Assembly (NCBI GenBank): GCA_050084985.1
Contig: JBITNC010000001.1
Location: 32,550,001 to 32,614,000, forward strand
Source of the DNA: Nageia nagi
Lineage: Eukaryota > Pinophyta
Length of the DNA: 64,000 nt
Reading direction: 5' to 3'
Of this stretch, positions 24,349-37,485 are shown one piece after another. Position 1 is the first letter of the stretch. Each line of letters starts with the position of its first letter. The position numbers and the translations under genes were made by a program. The notes under the pieces were generated by a model, which worked only from the letters and a program-made list of their open reading frames with translations, did no database searches and was not told the DNA's origin.

Positions 24349-26369
24349 ATGGATACACCTATTACTATATATCATGAAAACCCTAAGTTTCTTGTAGTAA
24401 AATCTAAGAAAACTAGGGTACACAAGAATCATACCAATGTTCCTAGAAGATAAAGTGAAAGAGTATAGAGACTACACGTTAACAATGAATATGATAGTGC
24501 TCTAGAATATCATAGCCCTCCACCTTAGAAGAAAGCCATAGATAATCAAGAGAAACTTGATGAGATTCCATTTAATGCAATAAATTTACTTGCTAAAATC
24601 TCATCTATTCAACAAGGGCAAAAATTGTTGTCTACAAAAGAATGTCTTTCTTTCCTTGTTCAAACTTTATAAGAAATTGATACCAAAGTTAAACACCTCC
24701 TAGCATCTACCCTAAATACTAATATCAAATATACCAAATAGAGGTAATGATTCAATAAACTCAATAGCATATGACCTTTACCCATTATCGATAAGCTTAT
24801 AAGTATCTCAAACCTTTACAAATTCCTTTGTTACAATTTTTCATCCCTAATGTTGTTCCTGAACCTCAAATTCCAAACTAGGACCTTGGTACCTTACAAA
24901 ATCCTAGATATGTCTTCAAACATACCATTGTTTCTCCATTACTTGATCAAAATAATAAATAATTTTCTTTATATCCTAGGGTTTTCATTCCATAGGTATT
25001 TCCAACCTACGATGAAGATTTAGAAGATAACATTGACATAAAAAACCTAGTTGAAATATTAGAAGATGAATAACCTCAAAGGTCATCAATCCCTAAATGT
25101 TAGATGGATGAACCTAATCCAACAATAAGGTTTGGTATTAAAATAAGACTAGGTTGATCAGATATAGAATTTGACATATTGAAGAAATAACTAAATTTTT
25201 TAAAGCTTAACAAGGAGTATATAGTTGCTGCACTAGAATACCAATTGGAGATGGTATAAAAATTGGTAAGAAGTTTAAAGCAAGAGAAAATTTTCTATTT
25301 TAGTTTATTTGTAGGTTTAATAAAGGAAAAGTACACAAATATTGGTATAACCATTACAAATGCTACTATAGTTAAATTAACAAAAGGATTTCATCATGGC
25401 TTGCATAAACAAGTTTACACTTCTAGTTTTAAGAGGCTATGAGAACCCCTTTTGATATCACATTTTTCAAATAAGGTATGAAAAATAGGTAAAATTTACT
25501 CTATTTTATGATCATTTTGATCCTAGAATACATTTGCAATGGTATCACTTAAATACTATTTCATTTAAAAGTGATGATGATTTGTTGGCTAAATTGTTCC
25601 CTATCAGTTTAAATTCTAAATCATTCTTATGGTTTACTAATATACCTAATAAAAATATTACATATTTTGATAATATTGTTAAAGCATTTTTTATCAATAA
25701 AACTTATTCATAACTCAATAACCATCTCCTTTAGACATGTATACCCTAAAATAGAAACAATGTCAACTTCTAAGCAATTTCATTATTGAGTGATCAAAAT
25801 TAGGTAACCATGTCCATATCCCTATAAAATCAAAGAAGCATGTTATTTTCTAAGCCTTGTTACCATCTTGTAGACATGAATTTTTATATTTCTAAGATTA
25901 TCCCCTTAACAAACTAATAGATTAAATGACTAGTAAATAATCCCATCGTAACTCCTTTAATGAACACTTATCTTACATGAAGCTAACTTCAATCCAAAAA
26001 CTTGTTTCTCATGATAAACCTAGAAATATCCATCATAATGAGCCTAAAGTCAAAATTGATAACTCATGTTATCCATGATGATAAAGAAGTTTGGAAACCA
26101 AAAAATTCATGCAAGCAGTATATCAAGTTCCATGAAGACATTAGTGAGGTCTTACATGCTTTAGTAGCCATGAACTTGGTTCATTATTTGCTAATGAAAG
26201 AGCCCTATAAATTAAACCCCCATTCTATCAAGAACAACTCTTTTATAATTTTCATAGAATATCCAATCATACCACAAAAGAGTGTTATCATATTAGAAAT
26301 TTAATCCAAGATTTACATGAAAAAGGTAAATTTAAATTTGATAATAAAGTTTCAAATGAGGTTTTATAG
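24349..26369 (+). pseudogene. E2 Gag, copy 2 (decayed)
   Basis: The sequence is co-linear with Gag 1 from the initiating ATG (MDTPIT) to the terminal V-L-stop. Capsid-like pieces such as WFTNIPNKNITYFDNIVKAF-type sequence occur near 25.63 kb. HEDISEVLHALVAMNLVHY is open at 26002-26304; its frame then slips, and the knuckle (TTKECYHIRN-like, then LIQDLHEKGKFKF) reads in a second frame. Many TAA/TAG codons replace Q. It is followed by the antisense PMD gene instead of protease/RT. Confidence 0.8.
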
Positions 26370-27349
26370 TAGCACAAGTTTAAAGTAGTATAGGATGGAT
26401 CAATACATCCCTAAAATCATATAATACATATATTCAATAATCCATTTCAAAAATTTAAAAAGGTTGAAATCGATGATGATGGAAAGAAGTTGCATATGAC
26501 CATGTGAGTATCCTTCAACCATAACCATAATAGCAAGCTTAGCAATCATCAATTCTAGGTATGATTCTTGATGTTGATGGTGTTTGGGCTATTTCATAAA
26601 TTATTTCACCATATTTTCCATTTTTAATTTTCTTTTCATTATTTTGCCAAAATTTGAAGTGCTTCATTTTAAAATTATCTTTTTTTTATTTGATTACTTG
26701 AGCAATGAAGCTGGAATCTAGCATGTTTGCTTTATTTCTTATCCCATATGGTTAAAATGTTATCATAATATCTTAAATATGTGTGTTTCATTACAAAACT
26801 ATGTATGTACTTATTCCTTTTCCTTCATGATTTTAAAAAATGTTAGCAAATTTGATGAATGGGAACCTAGTCAGTAAGTATTGTTTACTTCTCCATTTGT
26901 CAAATTCTAGATTTTATTTTCATTAATTAGGCCACTTTCTAAGCATATTTTATTTCTTACCTCAATTTTTCCTCCTTATTTGAGTGTTGCCACTATATTC
27001 TAGTGCTACTGATATATTTTATTTACCATTAACATAAATATTTTTTTAATTTACAGGGCTTATGTATGATTATGTTTGCTAAAATCATCATGTCTTAAAA
27101 AATATTTATTATTACATTACCTTTTATGATTATTTTTATTATTTAATTAATAAATTATTCTATACCAATGTTATTACATTAATTTTTTCTTAAAAATTGA
27201 AGTGTTAACATATTGTTTTATTTCTATCAAATTTAGTCCTAGTTCTTAATAACTAAAGTAAATAAACCTATCATTCATGCAAATAAGCAAACTCATAAAT
27301 ATAAAATCCAAAAAAAAAAGTATTTTCATATACTATATATAGATACATA

Positions 27350-27602
27350 TACATACATATATCAAAACTAAGTCCATAAATATAAGTATATGATACAAAC
27401 TAGTTCCCCCATTGAATATATATATATACATAAATACATACATACATACATATACATACATATATCAAAAATAAGTCCATAAATATAAGTCTCTGATACA
27501 AACTAGTTCCTGCATTGAATATATATATACATAAATACATACATATACATTCATATATCAAAAATAAGTCCATAAATATAAGTCTCTGATACAAACTAGT
27601 TC
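27350..27602. repeat. Tandem repeat, about 93-103 bp, 2.7 units
   Basis: Three blocks of TATCAAAAMTAAGTCCATAAATATAAGT, TGATACAAACTAGTTCC and ATTGAATATATATA with TACA-rich spacers. The block starts are spaced 103 and 93 bp. The minus-strand open frame here is just the repeat translated. Confidence 0.85.
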
Positions 27603-27699
27603 CCCACTAAAACATTGACCAACATATAGATCATAGGTCCTACTCTTATAACTAGAATGACTAGTAGATACCTCTATCAATATCTACCTAAACTAAATG

Positions 27700-29255
27700 G
27701 GGTGTCTTTCCTTCATCCTTATTATATCCTAGAGCCTCTTTAGTTCCTAGTGATGCATCACATGAGGAAGAGATTGTAGAGTCTCTATTTATCCTTATAA
27801 GACTCCTATTTGGTCATCATGAGCATTTAGCTACATCTGTAGGCTCACCACCTCTGCTTGTAGGGCTTCCATTTGAGTCTTTAGAACTATGTAAAAAATG
27901 TTATAGTCAATATTTCCTTTTTTAAAATAAGCCAATTACAAAATCCTTAGAGTTTAGGCATTCTTGAGGTACCCATTAGGGGAGTTGTAGCTCTTAACAA
28001 GGATGATGTGAATGGATTCATTAGCTGGGTAGGTGGTGAAAGATCACCCACATATATGGGATCCTATCCTACCATATCTATGTCCTCCTCCTCCTCCTCC
28101 CCTACCTCCTCTTATCCCTATACCTCATCTCCTTGAGGTCTAATGGGTAGATCCTCATTGAGTCCCACCATTGCTAGTACTCTTGAGTATGTTGATAAAA
28201 TGGGATAACCACCCTAGGGGCATGGTCCTCTGGTGCAACCCACTTTGCACTCCATACTAGAACAACCATCACCCTTGGTATAATTGCTTGATAGAGATAG
28301 GACCAATCCATAGTAGGCCACACCCTTAGCACAAGCACATCCTATCTTATGTTGAATTGTCAAATAATCTAGTATAGCTAATAAAATTTGATCACCTATT
28401 TGTGACCATGGATGTGATATAGAGTAATACTCCATGATAACTCCTCATTAGACTCCTCCCATACTAGTAAGCCAAAGTATGGGTCCCAAACCAAATCTTC
28501 CTCATCTAGAAAATCTAGCATCCTTTGATATTGCTCAACTCCTCATGTATCCCTATTTTTTGTGTGGTCTACCATCAAAACTAGTGGGGCATGTTCATCC
28601 ATGTAACTATCAAAATATAGGTACAAGCTATGCTAATGTTCTTGTATGACCAGTCTTGTAGGATGAATGAATGGGCCATAATACTACCTCCCTTGTTTAT
28701 AGAAATAAAGCTATAAAGATCTCTTTATAGCATGGCTAGTATGTAAGGCACCCATGCATACCTCTCCCTATGAAGGTATATCCCTTACACTATGGGAATG
28801 AACTTGATATGAAAAAATGCATGGTTCTTATTGCTACACAAGATAGTATCAATAATAATTGCAACATATAATATATAATATTGATTAAATTCTATATCCT
28901 ATGGGGACATGTATATTATTTTATGAAGGGATGCACCCTTCTTTTGCTAATAGTCTTGAATCACTTTCAACCAATACCAATGATCCTCTATCTTTGCCAT
29001 AAGTAGAGTAGTCCTCTAAATCAATGTACCCTTCATGGGTATCCATAATATGTGATGAATATTGGTAAGGATGATGGTCATCTTACCCATTGGTAAGTGG
29101 AACATATTGGTATCATCACACCAACAATCCATGAGGGTATTCAAAAAATACTTATCACATGGGATATGCATAATGCCTCTTATGTGACTAAGTCTAGGTG
29201 AATCTACCCATTCCCTCTCCTTTGTGGTCAAGACAGAGTCTACAACCATGTCCAT
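27700..29255 (-). pseudogene. Antisense plant-mobile-domain (PMD) gene of E2, decayed
   Basis: On the minus strand, 29016-29255 reads LNTLMDCWCDDTNMFHLPMG then KMTIILTNIHHILWIPMKGT. This is the signature of the plant mobile domain (L-x-A-L-x-x-R-W-x-P-x-T-x-T-F-H-L-P-x-G-E-M-x-x-T-L-x-D-V-x-x-L-L-G-L-P), found in MAIN-like proteins and in several transposons. A second open piece lies at 28214-28435. The end near 27.85 kb contains VLKTQMEALQAEVVSLQM, a coiled-coil-like tail. A (TCC)n run at about 28087-28102 encodes an acidic or Gly/Glu stretch in this orientation. The gene is opposite to the E2 Gag and occupies the place of pol. E3 holds a paralogue in the same arrangement. Nuclear function of the host family is known only broadly; a role here is inference. 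Confidence 0.75.
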
Positions 29256-31470
29256 AGTTGGACTTCATGGCTCGTATCTCATCAAGTAGACCCATTCTTG
29301 CATCCAAGTCAAACATGAAAATTTATTAGTAACTAAATATAAAATTTTAAAGAATAAACACTTAAGATATACTATTTTTCATCTATTTAAAAAATATAAT
29401 GATGTATTTTTCAAATTTTTTAAAGTGCATGTGTGATTAGTGGTCCATATAGAGGTCATTTTATGCATTTTTAAGAATATTTAATCCTAGTGATGATGCT
29501 AGGATTCCAATGGCACCTCCCTATTTCAGCCCTTAATTTTTGATTTTTTTAAAACCCATCATATTTACCCTAGATTATATGATAAAAATAAGTTTTATTT
29601 CATTTGATACACAAAAAAACCTAGCCCTACATTTTTACCCCCTATGTTTCAAAAAATTTCCAAATTTAGCAAAAAATTGACCAAATCAAAAAAGTAAATC
29701 ATCAAAAACCTTGTTATCAATGCATAGGATGAGGATATAAGGAAATTTTTAGTACCTAGTGGCCCACAAGCAAAGAATGAATAACTAGAGATCAATGATC
29801 TTGTTATGAAGTAATCCAGTGAGTCATATCTATAGTAAATGCACTTAATAAGCTGAAAGCCCAAGTTGACAAATTATGAATGTGTAAATGAAACCCAATT
29901 CCACCTATTTATAAACTAATTGGAAACCCCTTTTCCAATTTGACCACTTATTCTTGATAATAAATAGAAACTAAACCTTTTTTTTTCATTAAATACCTAC
30001 ACACTCATCTTTTATCTTTTTCTTGACACCTTACTTTGGCCTTAATAGCATATCATTGTTGTGTTCCAATGCTTTTGATGAGTTACTCAACCCTTTACTT
30101 GTCAAATTTTATATCTTGAATATCCTCTTTTCTTGAATGCAATAAAAGGTTAATCATTGTCTGTAATAATATATAAATTGTTAAAAAATCCCTTTGGTGC
30201 AATTTAGTAAAATTAAAATGAAATTATCACCAAATTTTTCTTTACATGGTATATTCTTGTAAATTGCTCTTCTTTTTCACTTCATGAGTGTAATATAAAA
30301 CTAAGAAAATTGTAATTTTTAGAAGTTATTTTCCATATTCTAATGTCACTGCTATGTTTCTAGTGCTACTACTGGGTTAAAATTGCTAATATAAGTTGAA
30401 TTTCATTCCATACATTGTATGTATGCTTAAATGAAAAAAATGTGTATCCTTTCCATTTATATATGGTGATTGATCAAAATTATTTCTATTTGAAATAAAT
30501 TATCATGTTTCAAAAATGCATTTGAAAATACTCTTTTAGTTTTTATATCATGGATACATGTTCATTTCATGCATATTAGTATAGATTGCTATGATATTTT
30601 CTGATAATGTTATGTCAAAAATTGCTTTACTAACACACTTATCAAATATTGGTTTCATGTCTTGTCAAAATTTCTTAGTAGTGAATATTATGAAATTTTT
30701 GAATGATTACTTATCTTATATAATGCTTATCACAACTTTATCATATCTTGCTTATTATACTTTGCTAAAAGATATTTGCATGATATTTTCTTATCAAATA
30801 TTGCTTGTCACATATTTCCTATCTTATCAAATGCTTATCATAAATGATGTTTATAATATCTTACATTTTGTTCCAAAGTATTTTTCATACCATTTAACTA
30901 TTCATATCAATGGCCTCCTTTGTAAGTAAGGGACACTCTTATCAACAAATCCATTGAAACATTGTGGCTTGGGAAACTAAGTTGGTCATTCTTATCATTT
31001 GATGCCTTTGCAAGGAAGGATTAATATTATCATTTGTTACCTTTATAAGGAAGGGCCATTCATATAAAAAATACATGGCAAGATGGTGGTTTGGGAAACT
31101 AAGTTGATCAATATAAACTATTTATCATATTTATTGAATCTTGGTGTGTAAGACACCAAATATAGGTTTTCCTTCTTACCATACTTTCCATATCATGATC
31201 TTTAATGTTTATATATGAGATATATTACAAAAAAAAGTTTTTTTTCTAAGATATTTTAAGGTTCCTTTATCTTTACCTTGGATTACTCCTATGATAAGAG
31301 GTCCATCATGTTGCAACCAAGTCAAAGAGGGGGCATAATATAAGCAAAAACTAGGGCATCCAAGGCTACCTTTATAATAAAATTTTTCAAGAATACTTTC
31401 TTACTTTTCTAGTTATAATTTGAATTTATGCTTTGATTATATTTAATTATAAAAGCATCAAAATATATTC
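29256..31470. repeat. E2 3' non-coding region with short tandem repeats
   Basis: No gene. About 30560-30900 is dominated by variants of CTTATCAAAT/ATCTTGC-like words. Between about 30955 and 31110, two blocks share GGGAAACTAAGTTGRTCA, TTTGGTT-like spacers and AAGGAAGG. The frames at 30591-30929 and 29649-29864 are low-complexity and not convincing. This matches the repeat-bearing 3' region of E3. Confidence 0.5.
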
Positions 31471-31483
31471 AAAGTGAGGCATT
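31471..31483 (+). promoter_or_regulatory. Polypurine tract of E2
   Basis: AAAGTGAGGCATT directly precedes LTR C. E3 has nearly the same tract, AAAGTGGGGAATT, before its 3' LTR. Confidence 0.65.
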
Positions 31484-32206
31484 TTTTAACACCTAAAAAA
31501 GAATTTTAATTTATTTAAATTACCTTTTAGGTATTTGAAGTAATTTATTTAATTTATTAAATAAATGCTAATTTCTATGTGTACCATCATCTACCTTTAT
31601 GTTTTATGTTAACATGTAATCTCAACATCACAATAAGCCTAAAGAGGAGCCTTAGCACTAGACCTTTTTCCTATAAAGATGGAGGGGTTTTACATGATCA
31701 AAGATATGACATGACATGATAGAATCTAGAATCCTTGATAGGTGGCAATATACTTTTGTAATTTTTGATCGATATTTTTTAATGCCACCTATCATCTCTA
31801 GATTTTTTTATACTTTGATCTCTACATTCTTGTGATCTTTCATCTCTTTGTAAGCAATATTTCATGCATCAAATATGGGATGATGATATCAAGTAAAAGG
31901 GTAAGGTATTATGGAATGTTAACCAGGAGATATTGTCAGGTTTGTAGCATTAACACCAGGTTGAGGTCAGATTCATGGTTCCATTTTTTGAAGAAGCTCA
32001 TCATTCATCCTCTTTCAATCAGATTTCATATTAATTCATCATTATAGTAAAGTACAAGTTTGTATCTTTTGTAAACCCAATTTTGATAGGTCAAGGTTAA
32101 TTAGATCGTTATCATCTTTTATTTCATTAATATATTGTTATTTCATAATTATGGTAAATTTTATATTCTATAAATAACCCTAATTATTATTATTTGAGTT
32201 ATATAT
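31484..32206 (+). repeat. LTR C (3' LTR) of E2
   Basis: The repeat of about 720 bp begins TTTTAACACCTAAAAA (first TG changed to TT) and aligns with LTRs A and B to about GAGTTATA, where an AT run blurs the end. Its last 420 bp and about 95 bp of flank are repeated in tandem immediately to the right. Confidence 0.8.
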
Positions 32207-32293
32207 ATATATAAAGTTAAAAAAGTACATATCATGTATGATAATACAAATAGTTAGCTCCATAGGAACTTTGTCTAATAGATGTATCATGGG

Positions 32294-32815
32294 TGCAAGT
32301 CACCATATTTAGATTTTGTTATACTTTGAGCTTTGCATTCTTATGATTTTTCATCTCTTAATGAGTGAGATTTTATGCATTAAGGTGAGATTATGACATC
32401 AAACAAAATGGTGATGTATTTTGGAATAGTAATTGGGTGACATCATTGGGTTCCTAGCATTGATGCTAGGTTGAGTTTAGATTTATGATTTTGCTTATCA
32501 AAGAAGCTCATTATTAATTCTTTTTCAATCATATTTCACATTAGTTCACCATCATAGGTAAAGTATAAGTTTGTATCTTTCATAAATCCAATTTTGATAG
32601 GTCAAGGTTAATTAGATTATTATCATCTTTCATGTCATCGATTTCCTATTATGTCTTAGTTAATTGATAAATTTAATATTCTATAAATAACACTAATTAT
32701 TATTATTTCAATTATAACAATATATATAAAGTCAAAAAAGTACATATAATGTGTGATAATAAAACTAGTTCCTCCCATAGGAACTGTATCCAACAAATGC
32801 ATCATGGGTGCAAGT
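32294..32815 (+). repeat. Tandem duplicate (D) of the LTR C 3' half plus flank
   Basis: The segment from about 31782 to 32293 is repeated here. Both copies run from the LTR block ending GATTTTG/TTATACTTTGAGCTYTGCATTC through TTATA(ACA), AAAGTYAAAAAAGTACATAT and CATAGGAACT to ATCATGGGTGCAAGT. Copying of the flank shows a segmental duplication and not a second insertion. The full LTR 3' end (ATTATAACA) is preserved only in this copy, at 32719. Confidence 0.75.
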
Positions 32816-33676
32816 GCTACTCCTAGACTTACTCTTAGTAGCTGATACTGCTACTAGTGTATGACCAAACTAAAATAATTGATTATATATTAATATGTAT
32901 TTTAGTATCACCTACAGTTTTATCATAAATGAACTAAATACACATACATATTTATGTATGATTTATCTCAACTACTTAACTCAAATAAACATATATGAAT
33001 AAGGGAATATAATAACATAGTAACATAATAACAAATTGCATTAATGTTAGGATGTAAAATAAGCTACACACACTAAAGAGAAAGGAATCAAGTGAAAGAT
33101 AAATACATATGTTTCCTTACCTATGTTGTAAATGAGGATAAACTTATTTAAGATTGATGACCTTACCATGAAAACCCCAAGGCCAACTATAGAAGGAATA
33201 CCAATGCAAGTGTTAGTCTTTGGAAGCTTAGCATGGACATACACATTAGTGTAAGTGCTAGTTATCTAAAAGAATGAGGCTTTATAATAAATATAAATGA
33301 AAATAGATATGAAAAGTTAAATTAAGAATATTATCATGTAGATGGATGATAGATATTTGCTCAAGTGATAAAAAGATTCCAATCTAAATAAGCAACATTT
33401 AGAAATACCCAAAAGTAGGATACTAGTTATTGAGATGTAATCTTGATATGCTTTTTCTAGGTTAGAGATACTTAAATTTATGTTAGGCATGATATCACCA
33501 TTTTAACCCTTCAATATTGATTGATGTCATCCTAATGTACATAATATAAAAAATAAGAACACAACTTGAGAAATATGTGATAATAAGGTAAAATATGACT
33601 AAAATATGATTAAACATGTATGTAAAGTTACACCTAAGTTTGGAAATATTAAGAGGACTATTTTTAGGTGTAAACA
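32816..33676 (-). repeat. Gypsy-3 3' LTR (right edge fixed, left edge uncertain)
   Basis: The right edge is read from TAAACA at 33676 followed by the complement of a polypurine tract (TATACCTCCCTTTGG). In the minus-strand sense the LTR therefore opens TGTTTACACCT. I could not find its left end or its partner LTR, which should lie beyond the window. The rest of the stretch is AT-rich without genes. Confidence 0.4.
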
Positions 33677-34959
33677 TATACCTCCCTTTGGAATTAAAAT
33701 GAAAATGAATCTTGAACTAACATTATGCTTGCAAAGGAAGTAAAGATAAAGAGAAGAAAAATTTAACACTTCCCTAGTTTAGCTATTTAAATCATCAAGG
33801 ATTTGATGATTTTACCTTGGTTTTAAGAAGTAATGGCTTGCATGTAATAGAATCAAACAAGATCAAATAATAAAACTTGAAAATGAGAGGCACACATGTT
33901 CAAGAACATATGTGATTGTTAACTCATAAGAGATATAGTAATGGTAATAAGAGTAACATCATAATATTTTATCAAAATTGATATAGAAATAATAGGTCAA
34001 GGATGAAATAAATATAATATGCCTACATCATCTTGAGAACACTAAATATAGAAATACTCAATGTTTCATTCTTAAATTTATACATATAAAATCATGATAA
34101 AGGTATGTCCACATCATCATAGGGTACATGCCCCATTCCTAGATGGAACATATGTAATCAAAATTATATATATTAACTCAAATATGGAACACATGGTGAT
34201 GGTTAGTTGAGACCCAACCAACAAAGGTGACTACAAGATGGAGGTTGGTTCATACTCAACCAACAAATATAACTCAAAGACATAGTAAGAATATTTCCCA
34301 ACCATGCATGTGATGTGTTGCTCATTGTCATGAGGTACATGCCTCATTCTTATATGTGATCAAAAGTTGATTAGTTTGAATATTTCCTAATCATGCATGA
34401 TTACATTATAATAATGATTAGCCTAATCACTATGCTAACCCAATAAAATTGTTGGTTTAGTCCTAACCAAATGATAAAAAATAATGATGGTTATTTAATG
34501 TCCACCAAACAATGATATGGTGTGTCAAGCAAATACTAAAGCATGATATAATTGAATTATGATCATGAATATAGAGGTAAGAGTGTAGAAAATGATACTT
34601 GAACTTAACTTTAATGAACTATCTAATTTGATGCAAAAATGTTCACATGTATGCTAATGTTAGTGTGGGCATGAATGGTAGCATAAGTGCTATGCATCCC
34701 TTTGATTCTAATCTTGTAATTTTTATGATTGATATGAGTGACTTGACTTATATGTGATGTCTAATAATGAAATAAAATTGTTCAAGACATCATATATATA
34801 ACTAATTTAACCATTATCATTGGTCTAAGGTTGATAATTGATTGAATTTGATATAAAACTAACTCATATCCTCTCTGATATGAATGTTACCATTAATTAT
34901 TATGATTTTCATTTTTATCCAAAATAGGCTATGAATGCTAGCATGGGTGCTAGAATGAT
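33677..34959 (-). other. Gypsy-3 3' non-coding region
   Basis: The stretch starts with the polypurine complement and contains ATTATGCTTGCAAAGGAA as in Gypsy-2. There are short repeats such as GTACATGCCYCATTCYTA (near 34125 and 34345) and GCTAGCATRGGTGCTAG (near 34937 and 34980). No gene. Confidence 0.5.
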
Positions 34960-36269
34960 TGATGAAATCTACATAGAAAGCTAGCATAGGTGCTAGCGCA
35001 ATAGAATGGAAATAGAGCTAGGATCTTGACTTATGACCTCTATATTGATAACTAACTAAAGGATGAATTTTAGAACTAATGTGACAAGTGTCCCTTATGC
35101 ATAAAAGAGCTTAAGGTGATTTGAATTGGTTGAAATTTTTTTAAATTTTCCATCAATTATTTCTAATATGTATACATTGTTTGGATATTTAGTCTTGATG
35201 ATGTAAGGACCTATCCAATTAGTCTCAAACTTACTTTTATCTTACTTTTTAGCCTACGAATTATGATGATTCTCCTTGAGTACTATACCACCCACTTGGA
35301 ACTCTCATGTATAATCTTCTTGCCATATACTTTCTTGGCTTTTCTTTGATAAATACTAATATGTTTTAAGCCATGGATTATCTTTTAATCTAATCCTTAT
35401 ATCTTCCTTAATATTTCTTTTTGTTGCTCTTCCCAATCAATGGTGCCTTCTAGAGACACTCTTAATTATGATATTTCTAAATATACTCATAAGACTTCTT
35501 CATCTCCATAGACCAATGAAAATGGAATGTGACCTATAGATGACTTAATTCTTATTCTATATGCTCATAAAGCATATATAAGTTGTGAATGCCAACTATA
35601 TGAGTTTTCTTAACTATATTACACAAAATATTGATAATTATATTGTTAGTTACTTCTTAATATCCATTTCATTATGGATAATATGTTGATGAAAAACTTT
35701 TTCTAATTTTGAAACTCTTACAAAATTTCCTGACTTGTTTACTTCTGAAATTATTTCCATCATCCATGATGACATGAGATGGGACACCAAATTTGGCTAT
35801 GATATTTTTCAATCATGAATTTTGTAATTTAATACTATTAATAGGATCTCAAAGGTACAACTTTTTTTCATTTTGTAAAGTAATTTGTAGCAACTAAGAT
35901 GAATTTATGTCCCTCACTAGATTTGGGATTGAGAACTCCAATTAAATCTAAATCCCAAATAGCAAAAGGCCTAGAAGATATCATTGTGGCTAAATCACTT
36001 GAAGGAGCTTGTTTCAAGTTAGTATGCTTTTGACACTTTTCATATTTTTAAACATGTAAAATACAATCCCTTTCTATATATGGGCAATAATATCCTAATC
36101 TTAAGAGCTTATCATATATAACTTTACCATTGAAATGGCCTTCATTTATACTATCATGTACTTGTTCCATAGCCTTATTTTCTTTAGCTTCATTTAGACA
36201 TCTAAGAAAAGTACCATCAAATGATCTTTTGTAAAGAATATCACCAACAATGACATACCTTGTAACCAT
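34960..36269 (-). pseudogene. Gypsy-3 integrase
   Basis: In minus-strand order, 36048-36269 is open and holds the N-terminal zinc-binding region (EQVHDSINEGHFNGKVIYDK then LLRLGYYCPYIERDC). The core follows (FAIWDLDLIGVLNPKSSEGH, then HKFILVATNYFTK, with the first catalytic Asp in the D-L-I-G motif). A worn second-Asp region is next, and the C-terminal domain near 35.2 kb has the IVLKENHHNS-like strand and a W-I-G-P-Y-I motif. This is a non-chromodomain integrase of the same family as Gypsy-2. Stops at Q/W/R positions show it is inactive. Confidence 0.88.
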
Positions 36270-36479
36270 TTGTTTTGGCCTCTATTTTAAGAACTTAGAT
36301 TGAAATGAATCCAAAATATTTCCTTGCTTAAGGTAGTTGTAGATATAAACATACCATGCATGCAATGGGAGGATAACACATTTGAGTGGATATTTCTTGA
36401 AGAACCCTTAAAATTCATCATCATTTAGAAAATATAAATATCTAAGGCTATTTATTTATATAATGGTTTCCTCATCTTC

Positions 36480-37166
36480 AAGTAATATAGGTGTTAGTGT
36501 AGCAACATTAGCCATAGCATCCATAAATTCATTATTTTTCCTTGAAATATTTTCAAACTAAATCTATGTGAAGAATATTTGAACCATTACAACTATTAGG
36601 TCCTTATATGGCTATAATTTCTCATCTTTTATGTTGTAGACATCATTTATTTGATTGATCAAAGGCTATGAGTCACCATAAACATTTAACTAATTGATTC
36701 CAAGATTGATTGCTACATTTAATCTCAATACTAAAGCCTCATACTCATCCATGTTTTTTGTACACTCAAAATTTAACTTGTAGGCCATAAAAATCATACC
36801 ACTTTTAAAAGATACTAGCATAATTCTTACCTCAAACCCTTGAAAATATTTGGATCCATCAAAGAATAGTATCTTCATCATATAGTGATAAATTAGTGCC
36901 AAAATCTCATTCTTACTACTATTTTCATCACATGGTGCTGCTACAAGCATATGAGTTATAACTTGTCCTTTGTTTACTTTTTGGCATGTTTATAGAAGAT
37001 AAAAATCTTGTAGTTCCATTATCCATTTGGCTGGTATTCCTTGTAAATATTATTTTGATAATAAATACCTCAATAGATTATCTTGATCTATAATGTAGTG
37101 TTAGTGATCATGTTGTGCCTTAATTATTTTGTTGTGTAGACTATGACATAACACAACTTCTCAATT
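36480..37166 (-). pseudogene. Gypsy-3 RNase H (proximal part)
   Basis: The open piece 36690-36950 reads ILFFDGSKYFQGFEVRIMLV (first catalytic Asp in F-D-G-S-K), then YKLNFECTKNMDEYEALVLR (catalytic Glu in E-Y-E-A-L). Just after it comes a VYGDS-like third Asp region, then a P-R-K-N-N-E-F-M-D-A-M-A segment with the last Asp. The linker then carries EDEETI, as in Gypsy-2. The right edge, 37166, is the insertion point of a nested LTR element; the polymerase part continues at 39715. Confidence 0.88.
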
Positions 37167-37485
37167 TTTTAAGAACCCACTATTTCATAATAACCAAATT
37201 ATTCATAAGTATATATAGAACCACTCCAATATGTAACAACCATTAAAATATGCAAAACCATTACAAATACCACTTTCTAAAGTAACCAAATTACTTGCAC
37301 CAGTTTGAATGGGGAACTTCCTAGAGAATAAGTTCTCTCCTCAAATAAAACTATATTTCTTGCTTGATTATTACAATATGAAAGGCCTCATATAGATAGT
37401 CCTTTGTGATCCTTCACCTTCCAAACATATTACATATGGGATAAATACTAATATAGCATAAATAACATGTTATGGGGTCTTAACA
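37167..37485 (-). repeat. 3' LTR of the nested element
   Basis: 319 bp, plus-strand edges TTTTAAGAACCC and GGGGTCTTAACA. It pairs with 39397-39714; blocks such as AAGTTCTCTCCT and ATATTTCTTGC are shared. Confidence 0.85.

Noticed and set aside
34937-34997. GCTAGCATRGGTGCTAG repeats as a possible regulatory palindrome
   Set aside because: Only two close copies in AT-rich 3' sequence of a dead element. Nothing links them to a function.
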